DNA of 64,000 bases, taken from Maribacter antarcticus DSM 21422 (lineage in GTDB: Bacteria > Bacteroidota > Bacteroidia > Flavobacteriales > Flavobacteriaceae). Position numbers and translations under genes: made by a program. Below the pieces are notes generated by a model, which worked only from the letters and a program-made list of their open reading frames with translations, was not told the DNA's origin and made no database searches. How positions within the stretch are numbered: the first letter of the stretch is position 1; every line of letters begins with the position of its first letter. Location: positions 453,461-517,460 of the forward strand of contig NZ_KK211214.1 in NCBI RefSeq assembly GCF_000621125.1, in the 5' to 3' direction. Shown piece by piece: positions 9,152-18,221 of this stretch.

Positions 9152-10906
9152 GTGAACCGATTTTTTCCATTTATACAGTGGATCACCACTTATAAAAAGA
9201 GCTACGTTGCAAAAGACCTGATAGCTGGTTTTACTGTGGGTATTGTTTTGGTGCCGCAGGCCATGGCTTATGCAATGATTGCAGGTCTTCCCCCGGTTTA
9301 CGGTCTATATGCTGCCTTTTTACCGGTACTCACCTATGTGTTTCTCGGTACTTCCAGAAAAATTGGAGTAGGTCCTGTTGCTATGGATTCCCTACTCGTA
9401 GCAGCTGGTTTGGGGACACTTTCCATAGCTGGCCCAGAACAATACATCGCCATGGTGGCGGTCTTGGCTTTTCTTGTTGGGGCCATGCAGATGGTTTTAG
9501 GGTTATTACGCATGGGTTTTCTGGTAAATTTCCTTTCCAAACCTGTTATCAGCGGATTCACATCCGGAGCTGCTATTATAATTATGTTAAGCCAGCTTAA
9601 ACACCTTTTGGGAACTGGTTCTTCTAGCAATAGCAGTACGTTTCATATACTTTTAATGGATGCATATAGCAATCTATTTGAAATAAACTCGTATTCCTTA
9701 GGTATAGGTGTCGCAGGTATTTTATTAATTTTAGTATTTAAAAAATGGAACCGTCGTCTTCCAGGTATTTTAATTGTTGTGGTATTGGCTATGGTGGCCG
9801 TATATGCGCTTAAGCTTGACGATTATGGTGTGGCATTGGTAGGTACCGTTCCTAGTGGATTACCAAATTTTGTGATGCCAAATCTCCAATGGGACAGTTT
9901 GGAAAAGTTGTGGCCCATAGCCTTGGCTTTGGCTTTGGTTGGATATTTGGAAGCAATTTCAATAGGTAAAGCATTGGAAGTTCAAAGTGGCGCGGAGACC
10001 ATAGAACCAAATCAGGAATTATTGGCTCTGGGGTCTTCTAATATTATAGGGTCTTTTTTTCAGGCCTATCCCGTCACTGCTAGTTTTTCTCGGTCGGCCA
10101 TAAATCAGCAATCGGGAGCAAAAACCAATTTGGCTGGGCTCTATAGCGTAATTTTAGTGGTGTTGACTTTATTATTTTTAACGCCAATTTTTCAATTTTT
10201 ACCCAATGCGGCTTTGGCTAGTATCATCATGGTTTCTGTCTTCAGCTTGATTGATGTTAGCTATGCCAAAAAACTTTGGGATAATAGGCGAGATGAGTTC
10301 GTAGTCTTACTGATTACCTTTTTGTCCACTCTTTTTTTAGGGATTAAAGAAGGGATTTTTATAGGTATGTTAAGCTCATTATTGTTAATGGTTTATAGGA
10401 CTTCAAAACCACATTTTGCCGTGTTAGGTAATGTAAGGAATACCGACTATTATAAAAATATAGAGCGTTTTGGCGATGAAATAACCTCTAGGGAAGATTT
10501 GCTTATTGTGCGCTTTGATGCCCAATTGTATTTTGGGAATTCAACTTTTTTTAAGAACCAATTGTTGAAAGAAGTACATAAAAAAGGGGGAGCATTGAAA
10601 GGTGTTGTTTTAAATGCGGAAGCCATAAACTATATTGATTCCACGGCGGCAGCTATGTTAACGAAGACGATACAGGTGATCCATGATATGGGAGTACAGT
10701 TCTACATCGCGGGAGCGATTGGACCCACTAGGGATATTATATTTAGTAGTGGTATCATCAATGAATTGAATAGAGCGTATTTATTTGTAAAAACAAAAGA
10801 GGCTGTAGCTTTCTATGATAACCCCAAGGCTGTGTCTGAGGTAAGCTCACGTATTGCCTATGAAAATCGGTGTAAAAAGAAAACGATGCAGGGTTCAAAA
10901 GTGTAG
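9152..10906 (+). CDS. SulP family inorganic anion transporter
   Basis: The 584-residue protein is a SulP/SLC26 transporter. A multi-helix membrane domain spans roughly residues 20-420, with the family motif GLPPVYGLYAAFLPVLTY near 45 and a PVTASFSRSAINQQSGAKT segment near 308. A cytoplasmic STAS domain covers about 440-560. It moves sulfate, bicarbonate or similar anions across the inner membrane. The start is GTG at 9152; no ATG or other better start lies in frame upstream. The downstream gene is a persulfide dioxygenase/rhodanese protein, so a sulfur-anion role (for example sulfite or sulfate) is a reasonable inference. Confidence 0.92.
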   Translation: MNRFFPFIQWITTYKKSYVAKDLIAGFTVGIVLVPQAMAYAMIAGLPPVYGLYAAFLPVLTYVFLGTSRKIGVGPVAMDSLLVAAGLGTLSIAGPEQYIAMVAVLAFLVGAMQMVLGLLRMGFLVNFLSKPVISGFTSGAAIIIMLSQLKHLLGTGSSSNSSTFHILLMDAYSNLFEINSYSLGIGVAGILLILVFKKWNRRLPGILIVVVLAMVAVYALKLDDYGVALVGTVPSGLPNFVMPNLQWDSLEKLWPIALALALVGYLEAISIGKALEVQSGAETIEPNQELLALGSSNIIGSFFQAYPVTASFSRSAINQQSGAKTNLAGLYSVILVVLTLLFLTPIFQFLPNAALASIIMVSVFSLIDVSYAKKLWDNRRDEFVVLLITFLSTLFLGIKEGIFIGMLSSLLLMVYRTSKPHFAVLGNVRNTDYYKNIERFGDEITSREDLLIVRFDAQLYFGNSTFFKNQLLKEVHKKGGALKGVVLNAEAINYIDSTAAAMLTKTIQVIHDMGVQFYIAGAIGPTRDIIFSSGIINELNRAYLFVKTKEAVAFYDNPKAVSEVSSRIAYENRCKKKTMQGSKV

Positions 10907-10938
10907 AACAGTGTATTTTAATGAAATAAGTGGAATTT

Positions 10939-12348
10939 ATGAAAATAGAACAGATTTACACGGGATGTTTGGCACAAGGTGCCTACTATATAGAGAGTAA
11001 TGGAGAAGTCGCTATTATAGATCCTTTGCGTGAAGTAATGCCGTATATGGACCGTGCAGTGGCAGACAGCGCAAAAATAAAATATATTTTCGAGACCCAT
11101 TTTCATGCCGATTTTGTGAGCGGCCATGTTACCTTATCTAAAAAATCTGGTGCTCCTATCGTATTTGGTCCTACTGCCAACCCTTCTTTTGATGCGATTA
11201 TTGCTACCGATGGTCAAGAATTTAAATTGGGAGCGCTTACCATTAAGGCACTGCATACACCAGGCCACACCATGGAGAGTACCACCTACCTCTTAAAGGG
11301 TGCCGAGGGTAAAGATTATGCGATTTTTTCTGGGGATACATTATTTTTGGGTGATGTGGGAAGGCCAGACCTTGCACAAAAAGCAGCCCACATTACACAG
11401 GAACAACTTGCAGAAACGCTATTTGATAGTTTACGAAACAAAATTATGCCTTTGGCTGACGATGTTATCGTATATCCGGCGCATGGTGCAGGTTCGGCCT
11501 GTGGTAAAAACATGATGAAGGAAACCGTGGACACCTTGGGCAACCAGAAGAAAATGAATTATGCGCTACGCGCCGATATGACCAAGCAAGAGTTTGTGAA
11601 AGAGGTGACGGACGGACTATTGCCTCCACCAAAATACTTTCCTTTGAATGTAAAAATGAACAAGGAAGGTTACGAAGATATTGCTACTGTATTGGATAGG
11701 GGAACAACGGCAATGTCCCCAGAGGAATTTGAGTTGGCAGCCAACACTACAGAAGCTTTTATTTTGGATGTAAGGCATCAAAATGAGTTTGTGACCAAGC
11801 ATATTCCACGTTCTATTTTTATAGGCCTTAATGGGGATTTTGCGCCCTGGGTTGGGGCTTTAATTGCAGATACCAAACAACCTTTACTCTTGGTGATACC
11901 AGCGGGCAAGGAAGAGGAGGCTATCACTAGATTATCTAGAGTAGGATTTGATGGAACGGTAGGCTATTTAAAGGGTGGTATAGACGCATGGGAAACCGAA
12001 GGAAAGGAAACGGATAGTATCATTTCGGTATCCGCAGCGGATTTTAAAGAAAAAGTAGCAGTCGAGCAGACCCCTACTTTTGACGTTCGTAAAGAGGGTG
12101 AATATGCATCAGAGCATGTTCTTGATGCTATGCACACCCCCTTGAGCAATCTGAATAACTACCTTTCTAACTTCCCTAAGGAAAATGAGTTTTTTGTACA
12201 TTGTGCAGGAGGGTATCGTTCCGTAATTGCAGCATCTATTTTAAAAAGTAGAGGCATCCATAACCTTATCGATGTAGCTGGTGGTTTTGGGGCAATCAAA
12301 GAAGAGGGTGTTGCTATGACAAATTATGTATGTCCTTCTACTTTATAA
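10939..12348 (+). CDS. MBL-fold persulfide dioxygenase-like protein with rhodanese domains
   Basis: The protein has an N-terminal metallo-beta-lactamase domain (residues about 1-230) with the metal motif THFHADFVSGH and the further ligands in HTPGHT and FSGDTLFLGDVGRPDL, the signature of ETHE1-type persulfide dioxygenases. Two rhodanese domains follow, at roughly 255-355 and 365-469; the last contains the active-site loop HCAGGYRS with a cysteine, while the first has lost its cysteine. I prefer the ATG at 10939 over the GTG at 10930 because MKIEQIYTGCLAQGAYYIES is the usual start. The enzyme oxidises sulfane sulfur to sulfite. It lies 32 bases after the SulP gene, which fits a sulfide-detoxification operon. 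Confidence 0.92.
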   Translation: MKIEQIYTGCLAQGAYYIESNGEVAIIDPLREVMPYMDRAVADSAKIKYIFETHFHADFVSGHVTLSKKSGAPIVFGPTANPSFDAIIATDGQEFKLGALTIKALHTPGHTMESTTYLLKGAEGKDYAIFSGDTLFLGDVGRPDLAQKAAHITQEQLAETLFDSLRNKIMPLADDVIVYPAHGAGSACGKNMMKETVDTLGNQKKMNYALRADMTKQEFVKEVTDGLLPPPKYFPLNVKMNKEGYEDIATVLDRGTTAMSPEEFELAANTTEAFILDVRHQNEFVTKHIPRSIFIGLNGDFAPWVGALIADTKQPLLLVIPAGKEEEAITRLSRVGFDGTVGYLKGGIDAWETEGKETDSIISVSAADFKEKVAVEQTPTFDVRKEGEYASEHVLDAMHTPLSNLNNYLSNFPKENEFFVHCAGGYRSVIAASILKSRGIHNLIDVAGGFGAIKEEGVAMTNYVCPSTL

Positions 12349-12489
12349 ATCTGATAATCATTATTTTTCGTTTACCAATGTTCGCATAACTTTGCGGTGT
12401 AACTAGTAGTTTTTATACAATGGTCGCTTGCTCTTTTATCTATAAAAAGTCGCATTACAGTCGTTTAGGAATGCTAGAACAAATTGGGT

Positions 12490-12691
12490 ATGAAAATAAG
12501 CATGGGTATTTTAAACAGGACCTTCCGAACTATAATCGTAATTATTGGAGGTTTTATGTGTATTTAGGTATGGTAGACGGCCCTTCTTCATTTGTGCTCT
12601 TGTTGTAGCCGGTTTATTTGCGCTACCGCTTTTGGTCAGTTTTTGTCTTCTTTATTATATGTTTGGTTTGAATACCAACAATTTTGAATAG
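12490..12691 (+). pseudogene. DUF2892 (YgaP-like) small membrane protein, two frameshifts
   Basis: Three short pieces in three frames add up to one small membrane protein: MGILNRTFRTIIVIIGGF (from the ATG at 12502, or 12490), then YLGMVDGPS, then FICALVVAGLFALPLLVSFC and an end near 12691 reading LNTNNFE. This matches the two-helix DUF2892 family that often accompanies rhodanese genes. Each break would be repaired by one extra T: in the T-run near 12550 and in the TTC run near 12590. It follows the persulfide dioxygenase gene and is probably part of that operon. It is either a recent pseudogene or damaged by assembly errors. An overlapping 62-codon frame starting at 12420 is a product of this break. 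Confidence 0.6.
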
Positions 12692-12710
12692 GTAATCTAA
12701 TTTCTATAGT

Positions 12711-12839
12711 ATGCATACATTTTATCCTTTGGTTAATTGGAGTAACGGAATATTAATGATAGGTATTTTCGTCTTGGTTTGTGTTATTTTGGTTGCGGCT
12801 TTACTAAGTTTTATCAATAGCGAAAGAAATAAGGAGTAG
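12711..12839 (+). CDS. Small membrane protein (42 aa)
   Basis: A 42-codon reading frame starting MHTFYPLVNWSNGILMIGIF has one strong transmembrane helix (about residues 14-34) and a charged tail ending INSERNKE, as expected of a real single-pass protein with its C-terminus in the cytoplasm. It starts 20 bases after the end of the broken DUF2892 gene. Short proteins beginning with a similar YPL-NWSNG pattern accompany sulfur genes in related bacteria, as far as I recall. It is too short for standard ORF calling. Function unknown. Confidence 0.6.
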   Translation: MHTFYPLVNWSNGILMIGIFVLVCVILVAALLSFINSERNKE

Positions 12840-13098
12840 TTGTTGTTGCAGGTATAAGATTTTTATAAGCAGGTTTATTGCGATTATTGATATACCTTAG
12901 CAGTATAATAAATTGATGTTAGATAGGCTAAATGTTTTTTACATTTCCTTATCAATTTGTGCTGGAGGCTATTTTTTATAAATTTCTTTTATTCAATACA
13001 AATTCCATTTGGAATTAGTAATTGTTAAAGAAAACCTAATAAAAATAACTTTTATGTTAAATTAATTACTAACTTTAAGTAAGATTTGTACTAAGGCG

Positions 13099-13281
13099 AT
13101 GATTAAAAATTTTATTCAACGAATCGGGGTAATGAACTGTATATTACTCTTGGTTGTTTTGTCCATTATAGTTGTTTCTGAAGTACTTTTTCTTAGCGGT
13201 AAAAAGCTAGATGCTATTTTTATAGCTTTTTGGGCACCTACCATTCTAGGATTTATGAATTATTTTAAGGGTAAAAGATAG
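13099..13281 (+). CDS. Small membrane protein (60 aa)
   Basis: The 60-residue protein has two probable membrane helices (about residues 10-31 and 36-54), a basic N-terminus (MIKNFIQR) and a basic C-terminus (YFKGKR). I do not recognise a family. The layout fits a genuine membrane microprotein. Its stop codon overlaps by one base the GTG of a further tiny frame at 13281. About 260 AT-rich bases separate it from the previous small gene, so it may have its own promoter. Confidence 0.55.
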   Translation: MIKNFIQRIGVMNCILLLVVLSIIVVSEVLFLSGKKLDAIFIAFWAPTILGFMNYFKGKR

Positions 13282-13376
13282 TGGATTTTGTATTAATATA
13301 TTCGATTTTTGTAATTGTTATTTTTGTGGTATGGGTCATCTTCGTTATGCGTATGTATCGTAATCTTAATGATTAA
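13281..13376 (+). CDS. Candidate 31-aa membrane microprotein
   Basis: A GTG-started frame overlaps the preceding stop codon by one base (TAGTG) and encodes 31 residues: a single hydrophobic helix (residues 2-22, rich in F, V and I) and a short polar tail RMYRNLND. Its stop overlaps by four bases the convergent stop of the exonuclease gene. The translational-coupling arrangement and the clean helix-plus-tail shape argue for a real gene; its short length and GTG start argue for caution. Confidence 0.4.
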   Translation: MDFVLIYSIFVIVIFVVWVIFVMRMYRNLND

Positions 13377-14767
13377 GTGTAATCCATACTCCAAACTTCT
13401 TTTTCGATTTCCATCACTGATGTAGGATATTTTAAAACATAGGAAGCTATGATGCGTTGGCTTTCCAAGGTATTTTTCTGTAGTTTTAAAAAAGGATTTA
13501 AGTTTTTATAAGTTATAATTTGCGCTTCCTTGGGTATAAAACCATAGCCTGCGTATAGATTGTTTTTGACCAATACAATTGTTTCCTCTTCCGTAGTTCT
13601 TCCTCTGCCTTTAATTATATAATTATTTTTTTGCTCTTTCAAGGAGTTTATGGCCCATTGAACCTTACTGTTATATTCTTGTAAATGCACGATGTCCTTA
13701 CAGATACCGGAGCATTTATTCAGTCTAAAATGGGAACAGTGTGGTACATTTTCTTGCAGATGACAATATTTTGGACAGAGTTCGAAATCTTCACAAAGTT
13801 TTTCCATATGCGCTCGGCAACCCGTAAGGTTATAATGGATATGAAGCGGGTTTGGAGCGAGCTTTAGCTTGTTATGTGCCAAATGGATGACTCCGTTCCT
13901 GTCTTCATAGCTAAAAATGGCATATTGTTGTACGATTTTCTTTTGGGCGCGATTGTATTTGGGGAAATGTTTTTTAATTTCTCCTGATTCATATAAGAGG
14001 GCCACTAATTCATTTCCTGTTTCTTCGAAGTCCAGAAAATGGGTATCCTTGCATAAAGCCAATTCTTTGTTGGATTTATTGTAGAAATGACCCAGCACCC
14101 TTTTTTTAATATTAATGGCTTTTCCAACATAAAGGATGGCTCCTTTAGCATCCTTAAAATAATATATTCCTGGTGTTGAAGGTAGTTTATCGAATTCTTC
14201 TTTAGGTAGGCTAGGCGGTAAGCTAGCTTCTTGTGACCTTACGTTTAAAAAAGATTTAAATACTTTTTCTGCTCCTTGGGTTCTCAATAGTTTGTGAAAT
14301 AGGAGCATTGTCGCATGGGCATCTCCTCGTGCTCGGTGTCGGTCAGTTAGTGGAATACCGATAGCAGAGCATAACTTTCCTAGACTATAGGAGTTATATC
14401 CTGGGAGTAATTTACGTGAAAGGCGAACCGTGCAAAGCTTCTTACGGGAAAATTTCATGCTGATGCCTTTCAACTCATTTTTGATGACATTGTAATCAAA
14501 ATTTACACTGTGCGCAACGAAAATAGTGTCGTTTGTTATTTCAAGGATTTTAGATGCAATTTCATTTAGCTTAGGAGCATTCCTGACCATATCATTGTCG
14601 ATACCGGTAAGTCCAGTAATAAAATAGGGAATCTCACATTCCGGATTCACCAAGCTGGTAAACTCGTCTACCAGTTCATGACCGTCATATTTTAAAATGG
14701 AAATTTCCGTAATACGATTGCCTTTTATTCCGTTCCCTGTGGTTTCTATGTCTATAATGCAGTACAC
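13373..14767 (-). CDS. DnaQ-like 3'-5' exonuclease fused to GIY-YIG nuclease
   Basis: The 464-residue protein has an N-terminal DEDDh exonuclease (residues about 1-165; motifs DIETTGNG, HSVNFDYNV and the RHRARGDAHAT box) and a UvrC/Cho-type GIY-YIG domain (about 193-275; PGIYYFKDAKGAILYVGKA). The remaining 190 residues have several cysteines (CHLQ, CSH, CSGIC) and resemble the Cho/UvrC extension. Such fusions are known in bacteria and are thought to make and trim incisions in DNA repair. The start MYCIIDIETTG is the standard one. It converges on the 31-residue membrane frame with a four-base overlap. Confidence 0.9.
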   Translation of the reverse strand: MYCIIDIETTGNGIKGNRITEISILKYDGHELVDEFTSLVNPECEIPYFITGLTGIDNDMVRNAPKLNEIASKILEITNDTIFVAHSVNFDYNVIKNELKGISMKFSRKKLCTVRLSRKLLPGYNSYSLGKLCSAIGIPLTDRHRARGDAHATMLLFHKLLRTQGAEKVFKSFLNVRSQEASLPPSLPKEEFDKLPSTPGIYYFKDAKGAILYVGKAINIKKRVLGHFYNKSNKELALCKDTHFLDFEETGNELVALLYESGEIKKHFPKYNRAQKKIVQQYAIFSYEDRNGVIHLAHNKLKLAPNPLHIHYNLTGCRAHMEKLCEDFELCPKYCHLQENVPHCSHFRLNKCSGICKDIVHLQEYNSKVQWAINSLKEQKNNYIIKGRGRTTEEETIVLVKNNLYAGYGFIPKEAQIITYKNLNPFLKLQKNTLESQRIIASYVLKYPTSVMEIEKEVWSMDYT

Positions 14768-15059
14768 TCTTTTTGGTTATCTTTAAATTAATTACTTTAA
14801 AGCTACACCTTTTCAAGTTCAACCCAAAAATATTAGGGAAGAGTTGGGTGTAATCGCTTGATTAATCTTTCCTGAAGTCATTCTTTCGAGGCAACCGTTT
14901 AAAACTCGGTTTTTGTCTCAATACTCTAGCACTTAGCAAGCGTTTTCGATTCACAATTCAACCTTCTTTTCCCCCCTCGAAATACATACAAAATAAGTTC
15001 TAAATACTGGTTTTACTTCTAATTGTATGGCTTCGCATAGCTAGCAACAAACTACTTCA

Positions 15060-17354
15060 CTATCTTTTCTCCACGCTCACAATAACCGACTTGCTAATGG
15101 GCGTATTACTATAATCCGCAAAATGGTTGTAGGGTATAATCATATTGGTTTCTGGGAAATAGGCGGCAACGTTCCCTTCAGGTATGTTGTAAGGAACAAC
15201 TAAAAACTGTTCTGCCCTTCGCTCAATACTATCATAATTACTTACCAAATCTACTATTTCTAGTTTTTTGAAGTGCTGAGCTGTCATATCAGTCTGATTC
15301 ATAAAAATAATCCTACGCTCGTTATGGATGCCTCGGTATCTATCATTGAGTCCGTAAATGGTGGTGTTGAATTGGTCATGGGAGCGTATAGTCATAAGCA
15401 ATAGCTCGTTTGGTTTCATTTTATGGTCCGCAACTGCACACGCACTAAATTGAGCCTTTCCGTTTGGGAGCTTACTAAAATCTAGCTCTCGCACATTATT
15501 TGGAAGGTAAAATCCTGTCCCTTTTGATTCTTCCGTAACCGCTTCAAACCCGGTAATGGTCGCTGCTATTTTTTCTCGAATAGTATTGTAATCAGAGCCT
15601 AGGTTTTTCCACGCTACTGGATGCTTTCCCTTAAAAAATGCATCGGCCATACCACCAATAATTTCTGGTTCACTTTTTAGTTGTTTAGATTTTGGAGGTA
15701 ACACCCCTTTGGTACGGTGCACTTTCCCCATGCTGTTTTCTACGGTAAGAAAACGTTGGTTGCCATTTTTAATGTCTTTTTCTGAACGGCCAAGCGTAGG
15801 GAGTATTAAGGCTTTTTGACCCGTAATCAAATGACTTCGATTGAGTTTGGTGCTGATTTGCACTGTTAGGTTACATCTTTGAAGGGCTTCTGCTGTATAT
15901 TGGGTATCCGCCACAGCCGACGCAAAATTTCCGCCCAAGGCTATGAATACTTTTGCCTTCCCTTCATGCATAGCCTGTACGGCGTGTACCGTATCCAAGC
16001 CTTCTTTTTCGGGTGGTGTAAAACCAAATACTTTTTCTAGGCTTTGGTTCAATTCATTGGATACGTGGTGCATGATGCCTACCGTGCGATCGCCCTGTAC
16101 ATTACTATGCCCGCGAACGGGGCAGGTGCCGGTACCTAGTTTTCCCAAACTACCCTTTAGCAGCAGCAAGTTAACACATTCCTTAACATTGGCTACTCCA
16201 TTTTTATGCTGTGTAAGGCCCATGGCCCAACAGATGATGATTTTATTTTTTTTCGCAAGTAGTGCTACGGTTTGATCTATTTGCTCGGAAGCAATCCCAC
16301 ATAATTCATATAATGTTGCTTCGGTATAATTTTCGAGATCAGATAGGAAAGATTCGTATCCGTTAGTGTAGGTGTTGATGAACTCGTGATCAAATACTTT
16401 TTCTCCTTTGGCATCTTGCGCAGCTAACTTTTTCATGAGTAGTTTAAGTAGCGCTACATCTTGGTTGATTTTTACCTGAAGATGAATATCCGTTAAGGAA
16501 GTGCCTTTGAGCATTCCATTAAGCGATTGTGGGTCTTTGAATCGGATGAGCCCCGCTTCTGCTAGGGGATTAATACTAATTATTTTTCCATCGTTTTTTT
16601 TGCAGGCCTCCAGTGCCGATAGCATTCTGGGGTGATTCGTACCCGGGTTTTGCCCAATAACCATGACTACTTCGGCTTCATGAAGATCTTCTAAGGTTAC
16701 AGAACCCTTTCCAATGCCCAAGGTTTCCGAAAGCCCAACACCGCTACTCTCATGGCACATATTAGAACAATCGGGCATGTTATTGGTCCCAAAAGCCCTA
16801 ACAAAGAGTCCGTATAGGAAAGCAGCTTCGTTACTAGACCTTCCGGAGGTGTAAAAAATACCTTCGTCAGGATGGCTTAGTGTCTTAAGTTCATCTGCGA
16901 TAAGGGTAAAAGCGTTTTCCCAAGAAATAGGTGTGTAATGTATGCTGCCCGCTCTAAGTACCATAGGACGGGTAAGTCTTCCGCTCTTTCCGATTTTAAA
17001 ATCAGACCACGTTGAGATTTCTTCAACGCTATGTGTTTTGAAGAAATCTGCATCTGCTTTTTCGTATGTTGCTTCTTCGGCCAAGGCTTTTGCTCCGTTT
17101 TCGCAATATTCTCCTAGTTTAGACGGTACTTCTGGGTCTGGCCAAGCGCAACCAGGGCAGTCAAAACCATCTTTTTGATTCATTTTTGAAAGCGTAGAAA
17201 GGGCTTCTAAGGCTCCCATTTCCTTAAAACTATGTTGTAGTGCTGCTTTGACTCCAGGGACTCCTGCAGCATAAGATGCTGTATTAGTAAGTTTGAGTCC
17301 AGTAAATCTAATAGTTCCCGTTAGGGAGATGTTCCGTTCCGTTGGTTTGGGCAT
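15060..17354 (-). CDS. FdhF/YdeP family molybdopterin oxidoreductase
   Basis: The 764-residue protein belongs to the formate-dehydrogenase-like YdeP branch of the Mo-bisMGD enzymes. The family pattern DCPGCAWPDP appears near residue 65, the molybdopterin-binding region with DCSNMCHESSGVGL near 200, GQNPGTNHPRML near 234 and CPVRGHSNVQGDRTVG near 413. There is no selenocysteine codon. It lacks the usual N-terminal CxxC 4Fe-4S motif and a twin-arginine signal, so it is probably cytoplasmic. The physiological substrate of this branch is unclear. No molybdenum-cofactor gene lies near by. Confidence 0.9.
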   Translation of the reverse strand: MPKPTERNISLTGTIRFTGLKLTNTASYAAGVPGVKAALQHSFKEMGALEALSTLSKMNQKDGFDCPGCAWPDPEVPSKLGEYCENGAKALAEEATYEKADADFFKTHSVEEISTWSDFKIGKSGRLTRPMVLRAGSIHYTPISWENAFTLIADELKTLSHPDEGIFYTSGRSSNEAAFLYGLFVRAFGTNNMPDCSNMCHESSGVGLSETLGIGKGSVTLEDLHEAEVVMVIGQNPGTNHPRMLSALEACKKNDGKIISINPLAEAGLIRFKDPQSLNGMLKGTSLTDIHLQVKINQDVALLKLLMKKLAAQDAKGEKVFDHEFINTYTNGYESFLSDLENYTEATLYELCGIASEQIDQTVALLAKKNKIIICWAMGLTQHKNGVANVKECVNLLLLKGSLGKLGTGTCPVRGHSNVQGDRTVGIMHHVSNELNQSLEKVFGFTPPEKEGLDTVHAVQAMHEGKAKVFIALGGNFASAVADTQYTAEALQRCNLTVQISTKLNRSHLITGQKALILPTLGRSEKDIKNGNQRFLTVENSMGKVHRTKGVLPPKSKQLKSEPEIIGGMADAFFKGKHPVAWKNLGSDYNTIREKIAATITGFEAVTEESKGTGFYLPNNVRELDFSKLPNGKAQFSACAVADHKMKPNELLLMTIRSHDQFNTTIYGLNDRYRGIHNERRIIFMNQTDMTAQHFKKLEIVDLVSNYDSIERRAEQFLVVPYNIPEGNVAAYFPETNMIIPYNHFADYSNTPISKSVIVSVEKR

Positions 17355-17670
17355 GAAAAACGATTTTCATCTAAGGTATTACAAATGATTTAGATATAAA
17401 CGAGCGGTTAAGCCAGCTTTAGATGGTCTTGACAATAGAAAGAGTTTTTAGTCTGATATAACGTTGGTTTTATAGCAAAGAGAGGTTATTTTCCTGAGGT
17501 TTAAATCTTGCAGTTGTTTGTTTCAGCAATCGTAGCTAAGATAACAATACGTCACAGAGGTGCTAATGTCGAAAAGCGTTTCGCAATTAAAAGTATATGG
17601 GATTGTGTTCTTACTATGCGCAGTAAAACCGAAGAAGGTGAAAAGTTGCGAATTGCAGTGCAGCCTAATG
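17355..17670. other. Intergenic region without recognised gene
   Basis: About 316 bases between the upstream side of the molybdoenzyme gene and the end of the small lipoprotein gene. It should hold the molybdoenzyme promoter. An open frame of 61 codons on the plus strand (17508-17693) has no recognisable features and I do not call it. Confidence 0.5.
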
Positions 17671-17898
17671 TTATTTTCCTAGTGTTTCGGTAAGATTAGA
17701 ATTAGCCTCTACTTGTTCCGTTTTCTGCGAGGTCGATAAAAGTGCGGTAGCCGTTTTTTGTTCTGAGGAAATCTCGGTAGTATTAGAAATAATGTAATCA
17801 GAAATCAAATCATGATTTTTACTACAAGAAGTACTCAGGGAAATAAGAACAGTTACTAGGGAATAAAAAAAGATGTGTTTTAAAAAGTGTGGTTTCAT
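17671..17898 (-). CDS. Small lipoprotein (75 aa)
   Basis: The 75-residue product has a basic start (MKPHFLKH), a hydrophobic stretch and a good lipobox, LSTSC at about residue 25, followed by SKNHDLISDYIISN, a pattern common right after the lipid-anchored cysteine in flavobacterial surface proteins. The remaining 50 residues are polar. It could be a genuine small lipoprotein or the remaining front end of a longer one. No family is recognised. Confidence 0.55.
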   Translation of the reverse strand: MKPHFLKHIFFYSLVTVLISLSTSCSKNHDLISDYIISNTTEISSEQKTATALLSTSQKTEQVEANSNLTETLGK

Positions 17899-18160
17899 GG
17901 ACGAATTAGAGAGCTGGTTTTACGTAATACTTCAATTAAGAATCCTAAGGTATTCAGGAAATTCGTTTTGTGGATGAAATGCACTGTTTTTTCGATGAAA
18001 TGCGCTATTAAAGTTTTCCAATCAGATTGTTAATAACTTTTAGATTACACCTTGTGTTTAATCCTTACGGTGTTGGACTTGCTTTTTTGGGTCGACTACT
18101 ATTCTAAAAATTGGTTGTTGACTTGGAGCTGCTATTTTGTAATATACAGGTGTAGCTATT

Positions 18161-18198
18161 AAAAAACCCTGTAATATCATATAATTACAGGGTTTTTT
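18161..18198 (-). terminator. Rho-independent terminator after ssrA
   Basis: A perfect inverted repeat with a 15-base stem (AAAAAACCCTGTAAT pairing with its complement) and an 8-base loop lies 24 bases beyond the tmRNA 3' end. Both arms end in six-base A or T runs, so it can stop transcription from either side. Confidence 0.88.
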
Positions 18199-18221
18199 GG
18201 TGGATTGTGACATCCAATCTG

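Noticed and set aside
12420..12608. 62-residue frame starting MVACSFIYKK
   Set aside because: Its second half is one of three frames of the broken DUF2892 gene; the first part has no features.
17508..17693. 61-residue plus-strand frame
   Set aside because: No signal, domain or conserved pattern; lies in an intergenic region.
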